A stretch of 64,000 nucleotides of DNA from Platerodrilus igneus (GCA_036346225.1 JARFIW010000115.1:2320501-2384500); one strand, 5' to 3'; shown: positions 37,256 to 50,582, counted from the first letter of the stretch. Translations and numbers: made by a program. Notes: generated by a model from the sequence alone, not told the origin.

Positions 37256-37769
37256 CTGTAATATTTGAAGGTGCTATTTTCTTATCACTAACGCAAACAA
37301 GCGCCTTGATATCATCTTCATCTCCGATGTAATCCAAACAATAATAATCCGCGTTAAAATACCGCCGCTGTGACGTCGTCAAATTCAAATACAACTGGCC
37401 TGTTTTTAGTATAGCGTACTCGTGCGGATACAAAAGCGTGCGCACGTGCTTCGATTTCGCACATTGATCGCCCACAATGATACAAAAATCACCGTCTAGT
37501 GAAAAATCGATGCTTGAACGTACGCAACGGCTTGCGTTCATAAACTCGCCAAACGGGCAGCACTTGCGCACGCAACTTTTTATATCGCACACACAATCGT
37601 TAATCGAATCGTTGACGTTTTCGGTAAATTCGGACGTGTAGGTTATGTCGTTTTTTGTTATAGAACCGTTGTGTTGCTGTATTCGAGTTAGATTGACGCC
37701 GTATTTTGTGTTGGACGCTCTCGCGCATGCGCTTATGACGGAGACTGCAAGGATTGTTAACGTATTCAT
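37256..37769 (-). CDS. mthl: Methuselah ectodomain exon A (alternative first coding exon)
   Basis: Encodes a signal peptide and a complete Methuselah N-terminal domain, the extracellular ligand-binding part of these GPCRs; 171 codons plus one base. I chose the Met at 37769-37767 because the hydrophobic stretch NTLTILAVSVISACA follows it at once; an upstream in-frame Met at 37850 would place 27 hydrophilic residues before it. The mature part starts near SNTKYGVNLTR and carries CVCDIKSCVRKCCPFGEF, the family hallmark, plus six more Cys, several N-glycosylation sequons (NGS, NDS, NAS, NLT) and YYCLDYIGDEDDIKALVCVS near the end. The exon ends SNIT-ACAG|GTAAAT, phase 1. No 7TM sequence follows for 18 kb, until the cassette at 19315. 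It is most similar to exon B. Confidence 0.9.
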
Positions 37770-38454
37770 GGTTGTAACATTATGGAAGGTCGGACGTACT
37801 CGCGCAGTTGATATAACATCAGATTGCTTGTTTTTAGATACGCGGATCATTATAAATAATTCCCCTCTTATTAGCGTTAATTAGAGTGGTAGGTAGAACT
37901 AGAGATTTAATCACGAGTTTGGAACGGAATTTCCGTGTACATTTTGTAGACTATTTTTACCTTCTTGATTCAGACGCGTTTTCTTCAGATTCGTGTAAAA
38001 CCTAAAATTGGTACAAGTTGGAATATTAAAATTCCCCAACGAGTCAAAGGTCAGAATTTTTGCAAATATCTCTTAAACGAAAAGCGTATTAGTAAAAATT
38101 GAAGTAACAAAATTTGTAGAACATGAAATTCTCTACAAAAAATGTATCTATAGTTTTTTTCCTGCGATTTATAATTCACGAGATATCGTGATTTCAAAAA
38201 TAGTATCCACACGTTACGTCACCGGACCTTCAATATCCGACGATTAGTGTTATTATTATAATAATGTACAATATAACTAAATTATTGTTATTTTTCAAAT
38301 AATTAATACAAAAATACACAAATTGTCATCGTTCTCAATCTTTATATTATAATAACTCTATAGTTTAATATAATGAATCCATATATAGAACCATAGTTTC
38401 AAACCATATATTTATTACATGCTTGGGTCAAGCAAGGACTTAAGAACGAGGAAA
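37770..38454. other. 5' region of exon A and unique spacer
   Basis: Unique AT-rich DNA. On the minus strand the leader next to the start reads CATAATGTTACAACC-ATG and resembles that of exon B. A TATA-like TATTTATAATG lies about 80 bp upstream of the start, at about 37848-37860; a promoter here is only possible. Nothing further is recognised up to the heptamer arrays. Confidence 0.4.
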
Positions 38455-39660
38455 GACCAAAGACCCAAAATTCAATCACCAAACAAGATAGGAGACCCAT
38501 TACCCAAAACGCAAAACCCAAGATCCAAGTCCTAAGACTCAAGACCCAAGGCTTACGCCTTAAGACTAGAAGGTTAAGGCAGAAGACCCAAGACCAAAGA
38601 CACTAGACCCAAGACTTAGGACCCAAGACCCGACACCCAGAATCAAAGACACTAGATCCAAAATCCAAAGCCCAAGCAACAAGACCCAAGACTCAAGACA
38701 AAACCCAAGACCTAAGACCCAAGACCCTAACCCAAGACCAAAGACTGAAGGCCCGAAACCCAACACCCAAAACCCAAGGCACAAAACCCAATATCAGAGA
38801 CCCGAGACCAAAAACGCAAGATTCAAAACCCAAGACTCGAGGCCGAAGACCCAATACCCATAACCCATGACGCAAGACCCAAGATTCAAGACTCTAGACT
38901 GAAAAACCAAGACCCAATGCCAAAAACCGAATACCCAAGAACTTAGGCCCCAAGGCGTAGGTCCCAAAACCCAAGATCTAAGACACAAGACACAAAATCC
39001 AAGACTCTAGACCTACGACCCATGACCCGAGATCCAAAACCCAAGACCCAAGACCCACGACCAAAGACCAAAGACCAAAGACCAAAGACCCAAGACCAAA
39101 AACCCAAGACCAAAGACCCGAGACCCAAGACAAAGCAATAGACCCAAAACCCAAGAACTAATGCTCAAAACCCAAGACCTTAGACCAAAGCTAAAACTCC
39201 AAAACCCAAAACACGACTCGCGGCTCAAGACCCAAGATCCAAGACTCAAGGTCCAAGAGTCAAGACCCAAGATCCGAGACTCGAGACCCAAAACTCAATA
39301 CTCAAGACCCAAGATTTAAGGCCAAAGACCCAAGCCCCCAGCCCCAAGTCCCAAGACAGAAAACCCAAGACAGAAAACCCAAGACAGAAGACCCAAGACC
39401 GAAGATATCAGGCCAAGGTATCAAAGCCCAAAAACTAAGACCCAAGACACAAGTTCCAAGACCTTAGACCTAAAAATTAAAATACAAGGAACCTAAGACC
39501 CAAGGCCTAAATTTCAAGGCACAAAAGAAGACACAATGCACAAGGGTCAACACCCAAAGACTAAACCTAAATCGTTAACACTCATGGTCAAAGACCCGAA
39601 AACTCAAAGCCTAACAGCAAAAAGCAACGTTCCAAAACAAAAAACTCAAAACAGAATTCA
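38455..39660. repeat. 7-bp-period array, CCAAGAC type
   Basis: Degenerate tandem array of AAGACCC/AAGACCA/AAAACCC heptamers (minus strand GGGTCTT). The long minus-strand ORFs rich in Gly, Leu, Trp and Val exist because a 7-bp period is read equally in every frame. Confidence 0.88.
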
Positions 39661-40560
39661 GGATTCGAAATTCAGGATTATGGATTATGGATTCAGGATT
39701 TAGGATATGGATAAAGGATTAGGAGTTGGGGTTCTGCGTTCAGAGCTCTGGACCCAAGATCCAAAATCCAGGAATCATGATTCAAGATTCAAGATTCAAG
39801 ATTCAAGATTCAAGATTCAAGATTCAAGATTCAAGATTCAAGATTCAAGATTCAAGATTCAAGATTCAAGATTCAAGATTCAAGATTCAAGATTCAAGAT
39901 TCAAGATTCAAGATTCAAGATTCAAGATTCAAGATTTAAGATTCAAGATTCAAGATTCAAGATTCAAGATTCAAGATTCAAGATTCAAGATTCAAGATTC
40001 AAGATTCAAGATTCAAGATTCAATTTTCAAGACTCACGAATCACGATTCGAGATTCAAGATTCAAGATTCAAGATTCAAGATTCAAGATTCAAGATTCAA
40101 GATTCAAGATTCACGATTCAAGATTCAAGATTCAAGATTCAAGGTTCAAGATTCAAGATTCAAGATTCAGGATTCAAGATTCAAGATTCAAGGTTCAAAA
40201 TTCAAGTACAAGATTCAAGATTCAAGATTCAAGATTCAAGATTCAAGATTCAAGATTCAAGATTCAAGATTCAAGATTCAAGATTCAAGATTCAAGATTC
40301 AAGATTCAAGATTCAAGATTCAAGATTCAAGATTCAAGATTCAAGATTCAAGATTCAAGATTCAAGATTCAAGATTCACGATTCAAGATTCACGATTCGC
40401 GATTCACGATTCAAGATTTAAGGTCAAGATTCAAGATTCAAGATTCAAGATTCAAAATTCAAGATTCAAGATTCAAGAGAATCGAGAAGAGAGATTCAAG
40501 ATTTAAGGTTCAAGATTCAAGGTTCAAGAATCCAAATTCAAGATTCAAGACTTCGAGATT
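39661..40560. repeat. 7-bp-period array, AAGATTC type (near-perfect core)
   Basis: The core at 39779-40480 is close to perfect (GATTCAA)n with a few substitutions (GATTTAA, GATTCAC, GGTTCAA) and two small interruptions near 40205 and 40428. It gives plus-strand ORFs of 301 and 231 codons made of the heptapeptide KIQDSRF, which are artefacts of the period. Confidence 0.95.
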
Positions 40561-42109
40561 CGAGGTTTCGGGTATCGAGACTCGAACCTCGAGACTCGGG
40601 AATCAAGACTAGAGACTTGAAGCTCGAAGCGTGAAACTCTAGACTCGAAGCTCGAAACTCGAGCCTCGAGAGTCCAGGCTTGCGACGCGGGATTCAAAAA
40701 TCAAAGTTTTAAGACACAAGACACAAAATCCACGACCTAAGACATGAGGCCCGAGATCCAATATCCAAGATCTAATATCCGAGGTCCAAGGTCCAAGATC
40801 CAAGATCCAAGGGCCAAGGTCCAATATCCAATATCTATAATCTAAGATCCAAGATTCAAGTTCCAAAATTCAGTATCCGAAATCCAATATCCGAGATTTG
40901 AGATCCAACATCCGAGAACTAAGAACCGAGATCCAAGACAACAGATCCAAGATGCACGATCCAAGATCCAAGATCCAACATCCAATATCCAAGTTCCAAA
41001 ATTTAATATCCGAAATCCAACATCCGAGATCCGAGATCTAAGTTCTGAGATTCAAAATAACACATCCAAAATTCAAGTTTCAAGATCCAAGTTCCAATAT
41101 TCAAAGTTTAAGCTTTAAAATCTGAAATTCAAAGTTAATGTTTCTAGAAATCGACTCATGATCCAGGATAGAAAATTGTAAATTCAATGTTCAAGAACTA
41201 AATTCTATGGTCTAAAATTAAAAATTCAAGATTCTGGATTCGAGATTCGAGACCCGAGATTCGAAATTCGTGATTCGAGATTAGAATTCGAGATTCGAGT
41301 TTCGAGACTCGAGATTCGAGATTCGAGTTTCGAGACTCGAGATTCGAGATTCGAGATTCAAGATTCGGGATTCAAGATTCAACATTCGACATTGAAGACT
41401 CAATATTCAACATTCAAGATACAGGATTCAGGATTCGGGGTTTGGGATTCAGAATTCGGGATTCGGGTACAGGATTCAGAATGCAAGGTTCAAGATTCAA
41501 GTCTAAGGGTTCTGGTTCAGGATTTATGGTTCAAGGGCCATGGTTCATTGTTCGTGACCGAAGACCCAAGAACATATGCCCCAAGGCCCAGGTTTCAAGA
41601 ACCAGGTGCTAAGACCCAGGTTCTAAGACTCAAGATCTAAGACAGGACAATACTTTAGACCTACGAATTAAAACACAAGACCCGAAATCCAAGACCCAAG
41701 ACCCACGACCCGAGACCCAAGATACAAGACTTGAGACTAAATAGTCAAAACTCAAGACCCAAAACCTAAGACACAAGATCCAAGACTCAAAACCCAAGAC
41801 CAAAGACCCAAAACCCAAGGATCAAGGCGCAAGAGTTAAAACCCAAGACCCAAGACTCAAGACCTAAGACCCAAGACTCAAAACCCAAGACCAAAGATCT
41901 CAGGTCAAAGACCCAATGCCTAAATACTAACACTCAAGACCTGAGACCGAAAACTTAAAATAGAAAAAATTAAGACCCAAGACGTAAGTTTCAAGACACA
42001 AAATAAGACAATACGCAAGGCTCACCGCCCACCATCCAAAGACCAAGACCAAAGCGTTAATACTCATGGCCTAAGATTAAAAATTCAAGATTCATATTAT
42101 TAAAATGGA
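40561..42109. repeat. mixed heptamer arrays (GAGACTCGA, ATCCAAG, AAGACCC words)
   Basis: A patchwork of degenerate 7-bp arrays: GACTCGA around 40560-40680, GATCCAA around 40770-41100, GATTCGA around 41220-41400 and AAGACCC/AAGACTC around 41640-42050. The words change every few hundred bases but the 7-bp spacing is kept. No gene visible. Confidence 0.8.
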
Positions 42110-45100
42110 TTTTAAAGATTCAAGATTCGAAATACTGGATTCCAGATTAGAGATTTGTACTCGAGATTCGAGACCCAAGTTTGAGCTTCGAAATCGGACA
42201 ATCAAGAATAGAGATTCAAGATTTGAGATTTAAGGCTCAAGATCCAAGATTCGTGATTCAAGATTCAGTATTCGAGATTCGAAATTCGAGATGCGATATT
42301 TGAGATTCGGGATTCGAGATTCAAGATTTGATATTTGAAATTCGAGATTCGAGATTCTAGATTCGATACTCGAGATTCGAGATTGGAAATTCGAGATTGG
42401 AGATTCGAGATTCGAGTATCGAGATTCGGGATTCGAGATTTGAAATCTGACATTCAAGATTCGAGATTCGAGATGCGATGTTCGAGATTCGGGATTCGAG
42501 ATTCGATTGAGATTCGGGAGTTCAGTTCGGTTCGAATTCGAGATTCGAGATTCGAGATTCGAGTTGATTCGAATTCGAATGGATTCGAGATTGAGATTCG
42601 AGATTCGAGATTCGAGATTCGAGATTCGAGATTCGAAATTCGAGATTCGAGATTCGAAATTCGTAGATTCGAGATTCGAGATTCGAGATTCGAGATTCGA
42701 GATTCGAGATTCGAGATTCGAGATTCGAGATTCGACATTCGAGATTGCGAGATTCGAGATTCGGGAGATTCGAGATTCGAGTTCGAGATTCAGATTAGAT
42801 TCGAGATTCGAGATTCAGTTCGAGTCGGTTCGAGATTCGAGATTTGAGTTCGAAATTCGAGATTCGAGATTCGAGATTCGAGATTCGAGATTCGAGATTC
42901 GAGATTCGAGATTCGAGATTCGAGATTCGAGATTCGAGATTCGAGATTCGAGATTCGAGATTCGAGATTCGAGATAGTCGAGATTCGTTCGAGATTCGAG
43001 ATTCGAGATTCGAGATTCGAATTCGAGATTCGAGATTCGAGATTCGAGATTCGATCGAATTCGATTCGAGTTCGAGTTCATTCGAATTCAATTCGAGTTC
43101 GATTAGATTCAGTTCGAGATTCGATCGATTCGAGTTCGAGATTCGGAGAGATTCGAGATTCGAGATTCGAGATTCGAGATTCGAGATTCGAGATTCGAAT
43201 TCGATTCGAGATTCGAGATTCGAGATTCGATCGATTCGAGATTCGAGATTCGAAATTCGAGATTCGAGATTGGATTCGAGATTCGAGATTCGAGATTCGA
43301 GATTCGAGTGTTCGAGATTCGAGCATTCGAGATTCGAGATTCGAAGATTCGATCAGTTCGAGATTCGAGGATTCGAGATTCGAAAAGATTCAGTGATTCG
43401 ATTCGAGATTCGAGATTCGAGATTCGAGATTCGAAATTCGAATTCGAGATTCGATTCGATTTCGAGATTAATTCGAGATTCGGTCGAGATTCGAGATTCG
43501 AGATTCGAGATTCGAGATTCGAGATTCGAGATTCGAGATTCGAGATTCGAGATTCGAGATTCGAGATTCGAGACTCGAGACTCGAGATTCGAGATTCGAA
43601 ATTCGAAATGCGATATTCGAGATTGGGGATTCGAGATTCGAGATTCGAGATTCAAAATTCGAGATTCGAGATTCAGATTCGAGATTCGACAGATTCGAGT
43701 TAGATTCGAGATTCGAGATTCGAGATTCGAGATTCGAGATTCGAGATTCGAATCGAATTCGAGATTCGAGATTCGAGATTCGAGATTCGAGATTCGAGAT
43801 TCAGAAGATTCGAGATTCGAGATTCGAGATTCGAGATTCGAGAATTCGAGTTCAGATATTCGAGATTCGAGATTGGATGAGTTCAGATTCGAGATTGAGA
43901 TTCGAGTTCAGTTCGGATTCGAGATTCGAGATTCGAGATTCGAAATTCGAGATTCGAGATTCGAGTTCGAGATTCGAGATTCGAGAATTCAGAGATTCGA
44001 GTAGTTCGAGATTATGATTCGAATTCGGAGATTCGATTCAGATTCGAGATTCAGTTCGAGATTCGAGATTCGAGATCGAGATCTCGAGATTCGAGATTCG
44101 AATTCATTCGATCGAGATTGCGATTCAGTTCGAGATTCAGTTCGGAGTTCGAGATTCGAGTCGATTCGAGATTCAGATTCAGATTCGAGTTCAGATCGAG
44201 ATTCGAGATTCGAGATTCGAAGATTCGAGATTCAGATTTCGAGATTCGAGATTCGAGATTCGAGATTCGAGATTCGATTGATTCGAGATTCAGTTCGAGA
44301 TTCGAATTCGAGTTCGAAATTCGAGATTCGATCGATTGAGATTCGAGATTCGAGATTCGAGTTCGATTCGAGATTCGAGATTCAGACGATTCGAGATTCG
44401 AGATTCAGATTCAGAGATTCGAAATTCGAAATTCGAGATTCGAGATTTGAGATTCGAGATTCGAGATTCGAGATTCGAGATTCGAGATTCGAGATTCGAG
44501 ATTCGAGATTCGAGATTCGAGATTCGAGATTCGAGATTCGAGATTCGAGATTCGAGATTCGAGATTCGAGATTCGAGATTCGAGATTCGAGATTCGAGAT
44601 TCGAGATTCGAGGTTCGAGATTCGAGATTCGAGATTCGAGATTCGAGATTCGAGATTCGAGATTCGAGATTCGAGATTCGAGATTCGAGATTCGAGATTC
44701 GAGATTCGAGATTCGAGATTCGAGATTCGAGATTCGATACTCGAGATTCGAGATTGGAAATTCGAGATTGGAGATTCGAGATTCGAGTTCGAGTTCGAGT
44801 GATTCGAGATTCGAGATCTGAGCATTCGAGATTCGAGATTCGAGATGCGATGATTCGAGATTCGGGATTCGAGATTCAGAGATTCGAATTCGAAATTCGA
44901 GATTCGAGATTCGAGATTCGAGATTCGAGATTCGAGATTCGAGATTCGAGATTCGAGATTCGAGATTCGAGATTCGAGATTCATGATTCGAGATTCGAGA
45001 TTGGAGAATTCGGAGATTCGAGATTCAGTCAGTTGGATTCGAGATTCGAGCATTCGAGATTCGAGTTCGAGACTCGAGTTCGAGTTCGAGATTCAGAAAT

Positions 45101-48100
45101 TCGAGAATGTCGATATTCGAGATTCGAGATTCAGATTCGAGATTCGAGATTCGAGATTCGAGATGTTCGAGATTCGAGATTCGATCGATTCGAGATTCGA
45201 GAATTCGAAATTCGAGATTCGATTCGAGTTCGAGATTCGAGATTCGAGATTCGAGATTCGAGATTCGAGATTCGAGATTCGAGATTCGAGATTGGGTTCG
45301 AGATTCGAGATTCGAGATTCGAGATTCGAGATTCGAGATTCGACGATTCAGATTCGAGATTCGAGATTCGAGATTCGAGATATTCGACGATTCGATTCGA
45401 GTTCAGATATTCGAGATTCGAGATTCGATTCGAGATTCGAGATTCAGATATTCGAGTTCGAGATTCGAGATTCGAGATTCGATTCGAGATTCGAAGTTCG
45501 AGATTCGAGTTCATTCGAGATTCAGATTCGAGATTCGAGATTCAGTTAAGAATTCGAGATTCGATAGATTCGAGATTCGAGATAATTCGAGATTCGAGAT
45601 TCGAGATTGTGATCAGTTGAGATTCGAGATTCAGATTCGAGATTCGAATGATTCAGATGATTCGAGATTCGATTCAGATTCGAAGATTCGAGATTCGAGA
45701 TTCGAGATTGAATCGAGATTCGAGATTCGAGATTCGAGATTCGAGATTCGAGATTCGAGATTCGAGATTCGAGATTCGAGATTCGAGATTCGAGATTCGA
45801 GATTCGAGATTCGAGATTCGAGATTCGAGATTCGAGATTCGAGATTCGAGATTCGAGATTCGAGATTCGAGATTCGAGATTCGAGTGATTCAGTTGATTC
45901 GAGATTCGAGATTGGAGATTCGAGATTCGAGTATCGAGATTCGGGATTCGAGATTTGAAATCTGACATTCAAGATTCGAGATTCGAGATGCGATGTTCGA
46001 GATTCGGGATTCGAGATTCAAGATTCGATATTCGAAATTCGAGATTCGAGATTCGAGATTCGAGATTCGAGATTCGAGATTCGAGATTCGAGATTCGAGA
46101 TTCGAGATTCGAGATTCGAGATTCGAGAGAAATTGGAGATTGTAGATTCGAGATTCGGGATTCGAGATTCGAGACTCGAGACTCGAGATTCGAGATTCGA
46201 AATTCGAAATGCGATATTCGAGATTGGGTTCAGTTAGTTCGAGTTCAATTCGAGATTCAGATGATTCGATATTCGAAATTCGAGTGATTCGAGATTCGCG
46301 ATTCGAGATTCGAAATTCGGTATTCAGATTCGAGATTCGAGATTGAATGATTCGAGATTCAGATTGATTCGAGTTCGAGATTCAGATTGAGTTCGAGATT
46401 CGAGATTCGAGATTCGAGTTGAGTTCGAGATTCGAGAGATTCGAGATTCGAGATTCGAGATTCGAGATTCGAGATTCGAGATTCGAGATTCGAGATTCGA
46501 GATTCGAGATTCGAGATTCGAGATTCGAGATTCGAGGACTCGAGACTCGAGATTCGAGATTCGAAATTCGAGATTCGAGATTCGAGATTCGAGATTCGAG
46601 ATTCGAGATTCGAGATTCGAGATTGATCGTCATTCGAGATTCGAGATTCGAGATTCGAGATTCGATATTCAGTTCGAGATTCAGATGATTCGAATGATTC
46701 GAAATTCGAGATTGGAGATTCGAGTTGTAGATTCGAGATTCGGAGATTCGGGATTCGAGATTCGAGAATCTGAGCATTCAAGATTCGAGATTCGAGATTC
46801 GAGATTGGCGAGTTAGATTCGAGATTCGGATTCGAGATTCAGTTCGAGATCATTCGAATTCGAAATTCGAGATTCGAGTGATTCGAGATTCGAGAGTTCG
46901 AGATTCGAGATTCAGAGTTCAGATTCGAGATTCGAGATTCGAGATTCGAGATTCGAGATTCGAGTTCGAGATTCGAGATTCTAGATTCGAGATTCGTTCG
47001 ATTCGAGATTCGAGATTCAGTCGAATTCGAGATTCGAGTTCAGTATTCGAGATTCGAGTGTTCGAGATTCGAGATTCGAGATTAGTTCGATAATTCGAAT
47101 TCAGTGTTCAGATTCGAGATTCGAGATCGATTCAGTTCGAGATTCGGATTCGAGATTCAAGATTCGATATTCGAAATTCGAGATTCGAGATTCGAGATTC
47201 GAGATTCGAGATTCGAGATTCGAGATTCGAGATTCGAGATTCAATATTCGAGATTCGAGATTGGAAATTGGAGATTGTAGATTCGAGATTCGGGATTCGA
47301 GATTCGAGACTCGAGACTCGAGATTCGAGATTCGAAATTCGAAATGCGATATTCGAGATTGGGGATTCGAGATTCGAGATTCGAGATTCAAAATTCGAGA
47401 TTCGAGATTCGCGATTCGAGATTCGAAATTCGAAATTCGAGATTCGAGATTTGAGATTCGAGATTCGAGATTCGAGATTCGAGATTCGAGATTCGAGATT
47501 CGAGATTCGAGATTCGAGATTCGAGTTGATTCGAGATTCAGATTCGATTGAATTCGAGATTCGAGATTCGATGATTCGAGATTCGAGATTCAGATTCGAG
47601 TTCGAGATTCGAGATTCGAGATTCGAGATTCGAGATTCGAGATTCGAGTTCGAGATTCGAGATTCGAGATTCGAGATTCGAGTTCGATTCGAGATTCATG
47701 AGATTCGAGATTCGAGATTCGAGATTCGAGATTCGAGATTCGAGATTCGATAGTATTCGAGATTCGAGATTCGAGATTCGAGATTCGAGTAAATTCGAGA
47801 TTCGAGATTTTAAATTCGTGATTCGAGATTCGAGATTCGAGATTCGAGATTCGAGATTCGAGATTCGAGATTCGAGATTCGAGATTCGAGATTCGAGATT
47901 CGAGATTCGAGATTCGAGATTCGAGATTCGAGATTCAATATTCGAGATTCGAGATTGGAAATTGGAGATTGTAGATTCGAGATTCGGGATTCGAGATTCG
48001 AGACTCGAGACTCGAGATTCGAGATTCGAAATTCGAAATGCGATATTCGAGATTGGGGATTCGAGATTCGAGATTCGAGATTCAAAATTCGAGATTCGAG

Positions 48101-48720
48101 ATTCGCGATTCGAGATTCGAAATTCGAAATTCGAGATTCGAGATTTGAGATTCGAGATTCGAGATTCGAGATTCGAGATTCGAGATTCGAGATTCAGAGA
48201 TTCAGATTGAGTTCGATTCGAGTTCGAGATTCGATGATTCGAGATTCGAGATTCGAGATTCAGATGAGATTCGAGATTCAGAGTTCAGTTCAGAATTCGA
48301 GATTCAGATTTGATTCGAGATTCGAGATTCGAGATTCGAGATTCAGATTCGAGATTCGAGATTCGAGTTCGAGATTCGAGATATCGAGATTCGAGATTCG
48401 AGATTCAGATTCGAGATTCGAGATTCGAGATTCAGAGATTCGAGATTGAGATTCGAAGATTCGAGATTCGAGATTCGAGATTCGAGATTCGAAGATTCGA
48501 GATTGAAATTCGAGATTGGAGATTCGAGATTCGAGTTCAGTTCGAGATTCGAGATTCGAGATTCAGATTAATCGAATTCAGATTCGAAGATTCGTAGATT
48601 CGAGATTCGAGATTCAGGATTCGAGATTCAAGATTCCAGATTCAGGATTAGAGATTCAAGATTCGAGATTCGAGATTCGACATTCGAGGTTCGAGATTCA
48701 AGATTAGAGATTCAAGGTTA
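42110..48720. repeat. 7-bp-period array, GATTCGA type, with higher-order repeats
   Basis: About 6.6 kb of (GATTCGA)n. Variants such as GACTCGA, GAAATTC, GATGCGATATTC and GATTGGAAATTGGAGATTGTAG form longer marked blocks. The block around 47225-47460 recurs, identical as far as I compared it, at 47919-48154 (offset 694 bp), with partial copies near 43560-43680 and 46131-46230. A second block with CTGACATTCAAGATTC occurs at 42360-42510 and 45890-46040. Frequent 1-5-bp losses of part of a heptamer (GATTCAGATTC, GAGTTCGAG) interrupt the middle of the array. ORFs of up to 386 codons (RDSRFEI heptapeptide; ESRISNL on the minus strand) are artefacts. Confidence 0.95.
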
Positions 48721-49750
48721 GAGATTCAAGATTAGAGATTCAAGATTAGAGATTCAGGATTAGAGATTTATTGTTCATGGTTAAGGGTTCGGGATTAAGG
48801 GTTCAAAGTTCGTGGTTCAGTGTTCAGGACTCAGAGCCCATGGTCCAAGTTTCGGAGTTTGGGATACAGGATCCTGGGTCGGGCTGCAGTATGTAGGATG
48901 TAGGATTTAAGATGCAGGATTTAGGATTCGAGGTCCCAGATTCCAAATTCTAGATTCAAGAGTCAAGATTCCATATTTAAGGTTTAAAATTCAAGATTCA
49001 AACATCAATACTCAAAATTCAAAATTTAAAATTTAGGATCCAGGATTCAGGATTCGTAATTCAAGGGTCAGGATTCAGCATTCGGGATTCATAATGCAAA
49101 GTTCAGGAATCAGAAGTCCGGATTCAGGATTTAGGATTCGAGACTCGAAGTTCACGATGCGGGATTCATGATTCAAGATTCGGGATTCGGGAATCGGGAT
49201 TTAGGAACCTGGAGTGGGGATTCGAGATTCAAGATTCAAGATTCAAGGTTCAAGGTACAGGTTTCAAGGATCAAGGTTCAAGATTCAAGATTTAAGGCTC
49301 AAGGTTCAAGGTTCAAGGTTCAAGGTTCAAGGTTCGAGGTTCGAGATTCAAGGTTCAAGATTCAAGACTCAAGACTCAAGATTCAAGATTCAGGATTCGA
49401 GGTTCGAGGTTCGAGGTTTGAGGTTCGTGGTTCGAGGATCGAGATTCGAGGTTCGAGATTCGAGGTTCAAGTTTCAAGGTTCAAGGTTCAAGGTTCAAGA
49501 TTCCAGATTCAAGATTCAACATTCAAAGTTCAAGATTCAAGTTTCAAAGTTCAAGGTTCAAGGTTTAAGTTTCCAGGATCAAGGTTCAAGATTCAAGATT
49601 CAAAGTTTAAAGTTCAAAGTTCAAAGTTCAAGGTTCAAGGTTCAAGTTTCAAGATTCACGATTCAAAATTCGAGGTTCAAGTTTCGAAGATCAAGATTCG
49701 AGATTCGAGGTTCGAGGTTCAAGTTTTAAGGAACAAGAAGATTCAAGACT
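48721..49750. repeat. 7-bp-period array, AAGGTTC type
   Basis: Degenerate heptamer array of AAGGTTC, AAGATTC, GAGGTTC and TTAGGAT words, the last at its left edge. It continues the GATTCGA array with a gradual change of word. ORFs here (for example 49168-49752) consist of the same heptapeptide repeat. Confidence 0.88.
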
Positions 49751-50080
49751 AAAGATTCCGCGTTCTAGAAGTTTCTACAAATCGTCGACAAATGATGTTA
49801 AATGTAAACACAGAATTTGAATAAGTTCAGAGTTACCCATAACTTGAAACAAATGTTTTGGAAATTCCAGTTTTTTAGAGCGTTTTAGAAGACACAGAAA
49901 TTGCTGGAAAAGCTCAATTTAATAAACAAGTTTAAGAAACAGAGCGTTGTAGCTTTATTATGTCGTAAGTAAGAGCGAATATTATTTAATAAATCCGGTT
50001 ATTTAAAACGTCGCCTCCACTAACAAGATAATTACGGTTGACCTCAATTTACATAAGACATTCTAACGAATCTTACTTAC
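49751..50080. other. unique intron sequence after exon B; contains an HSE-like site
   Basis: Unique sequence between the array and exon B. At 49763-49775 it contains TTCTAGAAGTTTC, a perfect three-unit heat-shock-element spacing (TTC-nn-GAA-nn-TTC). The exon B donor GTAAGTAAG runs from 50080 downward on the minus strand. No gene seen. Confidence 0.4.
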
Positions 50081-50582
50081 CTGTAATATTCGAACTTGCG
50101 ACTTTCTTCTCACTGACACAAACCAACGCTTTCACATCATCCTCATCCCCCACATAATCAACACAATAATAATTAACACCAAAATTACGTCGCCCAAACG
50201 TTGGTATCTTCAAAAAAAGTTTACCGGATTCCTGAATAACAAACTCGCCCGAAAACAAAAGGGTGCGCACATGCTTCGACTTGGCACAACGATTTCCAAT
50301 TACCGTATAAAAATCACCGTCGATTATGAAGTTGGCGGTTGTTGGCGTACACGCGGTACCGTTCATGAACTCACCAAACGGACAACACTTCCGCACGCAG
50401 CTTTTGATATCGCAAACGCAACCGATTTTCGTACCGTTGACGTTTTCGATAAACTCGGACGTGTAGGTTATGTTGTCTTTTGTTATGGGGCCGTTTTGTG
50501 GGTGTAGGTCTGTTAGGTCGACGCCGTAGTTGGTGTTGCATGCTTTCGCGGTTGTAATTACGAGTAGGATTAGGAAACGCAT
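50081..50582 (-). CDS. mthl: Methuselah ectodomain exon B (alternative first coding exon)
   Basis: Intact exon of 167 codons plus one base. MRFLILLVITTAKA is a short signal peptide, with mature CNTNYGVDLTDL after it. The Mth hallmark GCVCDIKSCVRKCCPFGEF is followed by further Cys residues and AKSKHVRTLL, shared word for word with exon A, then YYCVDYVGDEDDVKALVCVS and SSNIT. It has ten Cys in the predicted mature domain and sequons NIT, NGT and another NIT at the end. It ends in a strong donor ACAG|GTAAGT in phase 1, which would join in frame with the acceptor at 19316 to read NITG-MIIS. The leader CATTATGTAACGTCGCAACC before the ATG resembles that of exon A. It has no 7TM exons of its own. 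Confidence 0.92.

Noticed and set aside
37770..37850. Upstream Met at 37850 as the start of exon A
   Set aside because: It adds 27 hydrophilic residues before an otherwise typical signal peptide, and exons B and C start directly at the signal peptide.
38566..39291. Minus-strand hydrophobic Gly/Leu/Trp/Val-rich ORFs that resemble membrane proteins
   Set aside because: They are translations of degenerate AAGACCC heptamers, and the hydrophobic look follows from GGGTCTT words.
39707..40612. 301-codon ORF made of KIQDSRF repeats
   Set aside because: Direct translation of the (GATTCAA)n array; artefact of the period.
42844..44004. 386-codon ORF of RDSRFEI heptapeptides, and similar ORFs on both strands from 42230 to 48707
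   Set aside because: A 7-bp unit without a stop is open in all frames and yields the same heptapeptide in each; ORFs overlap on both strands and track the array. No start context, codon bias or splice structure.
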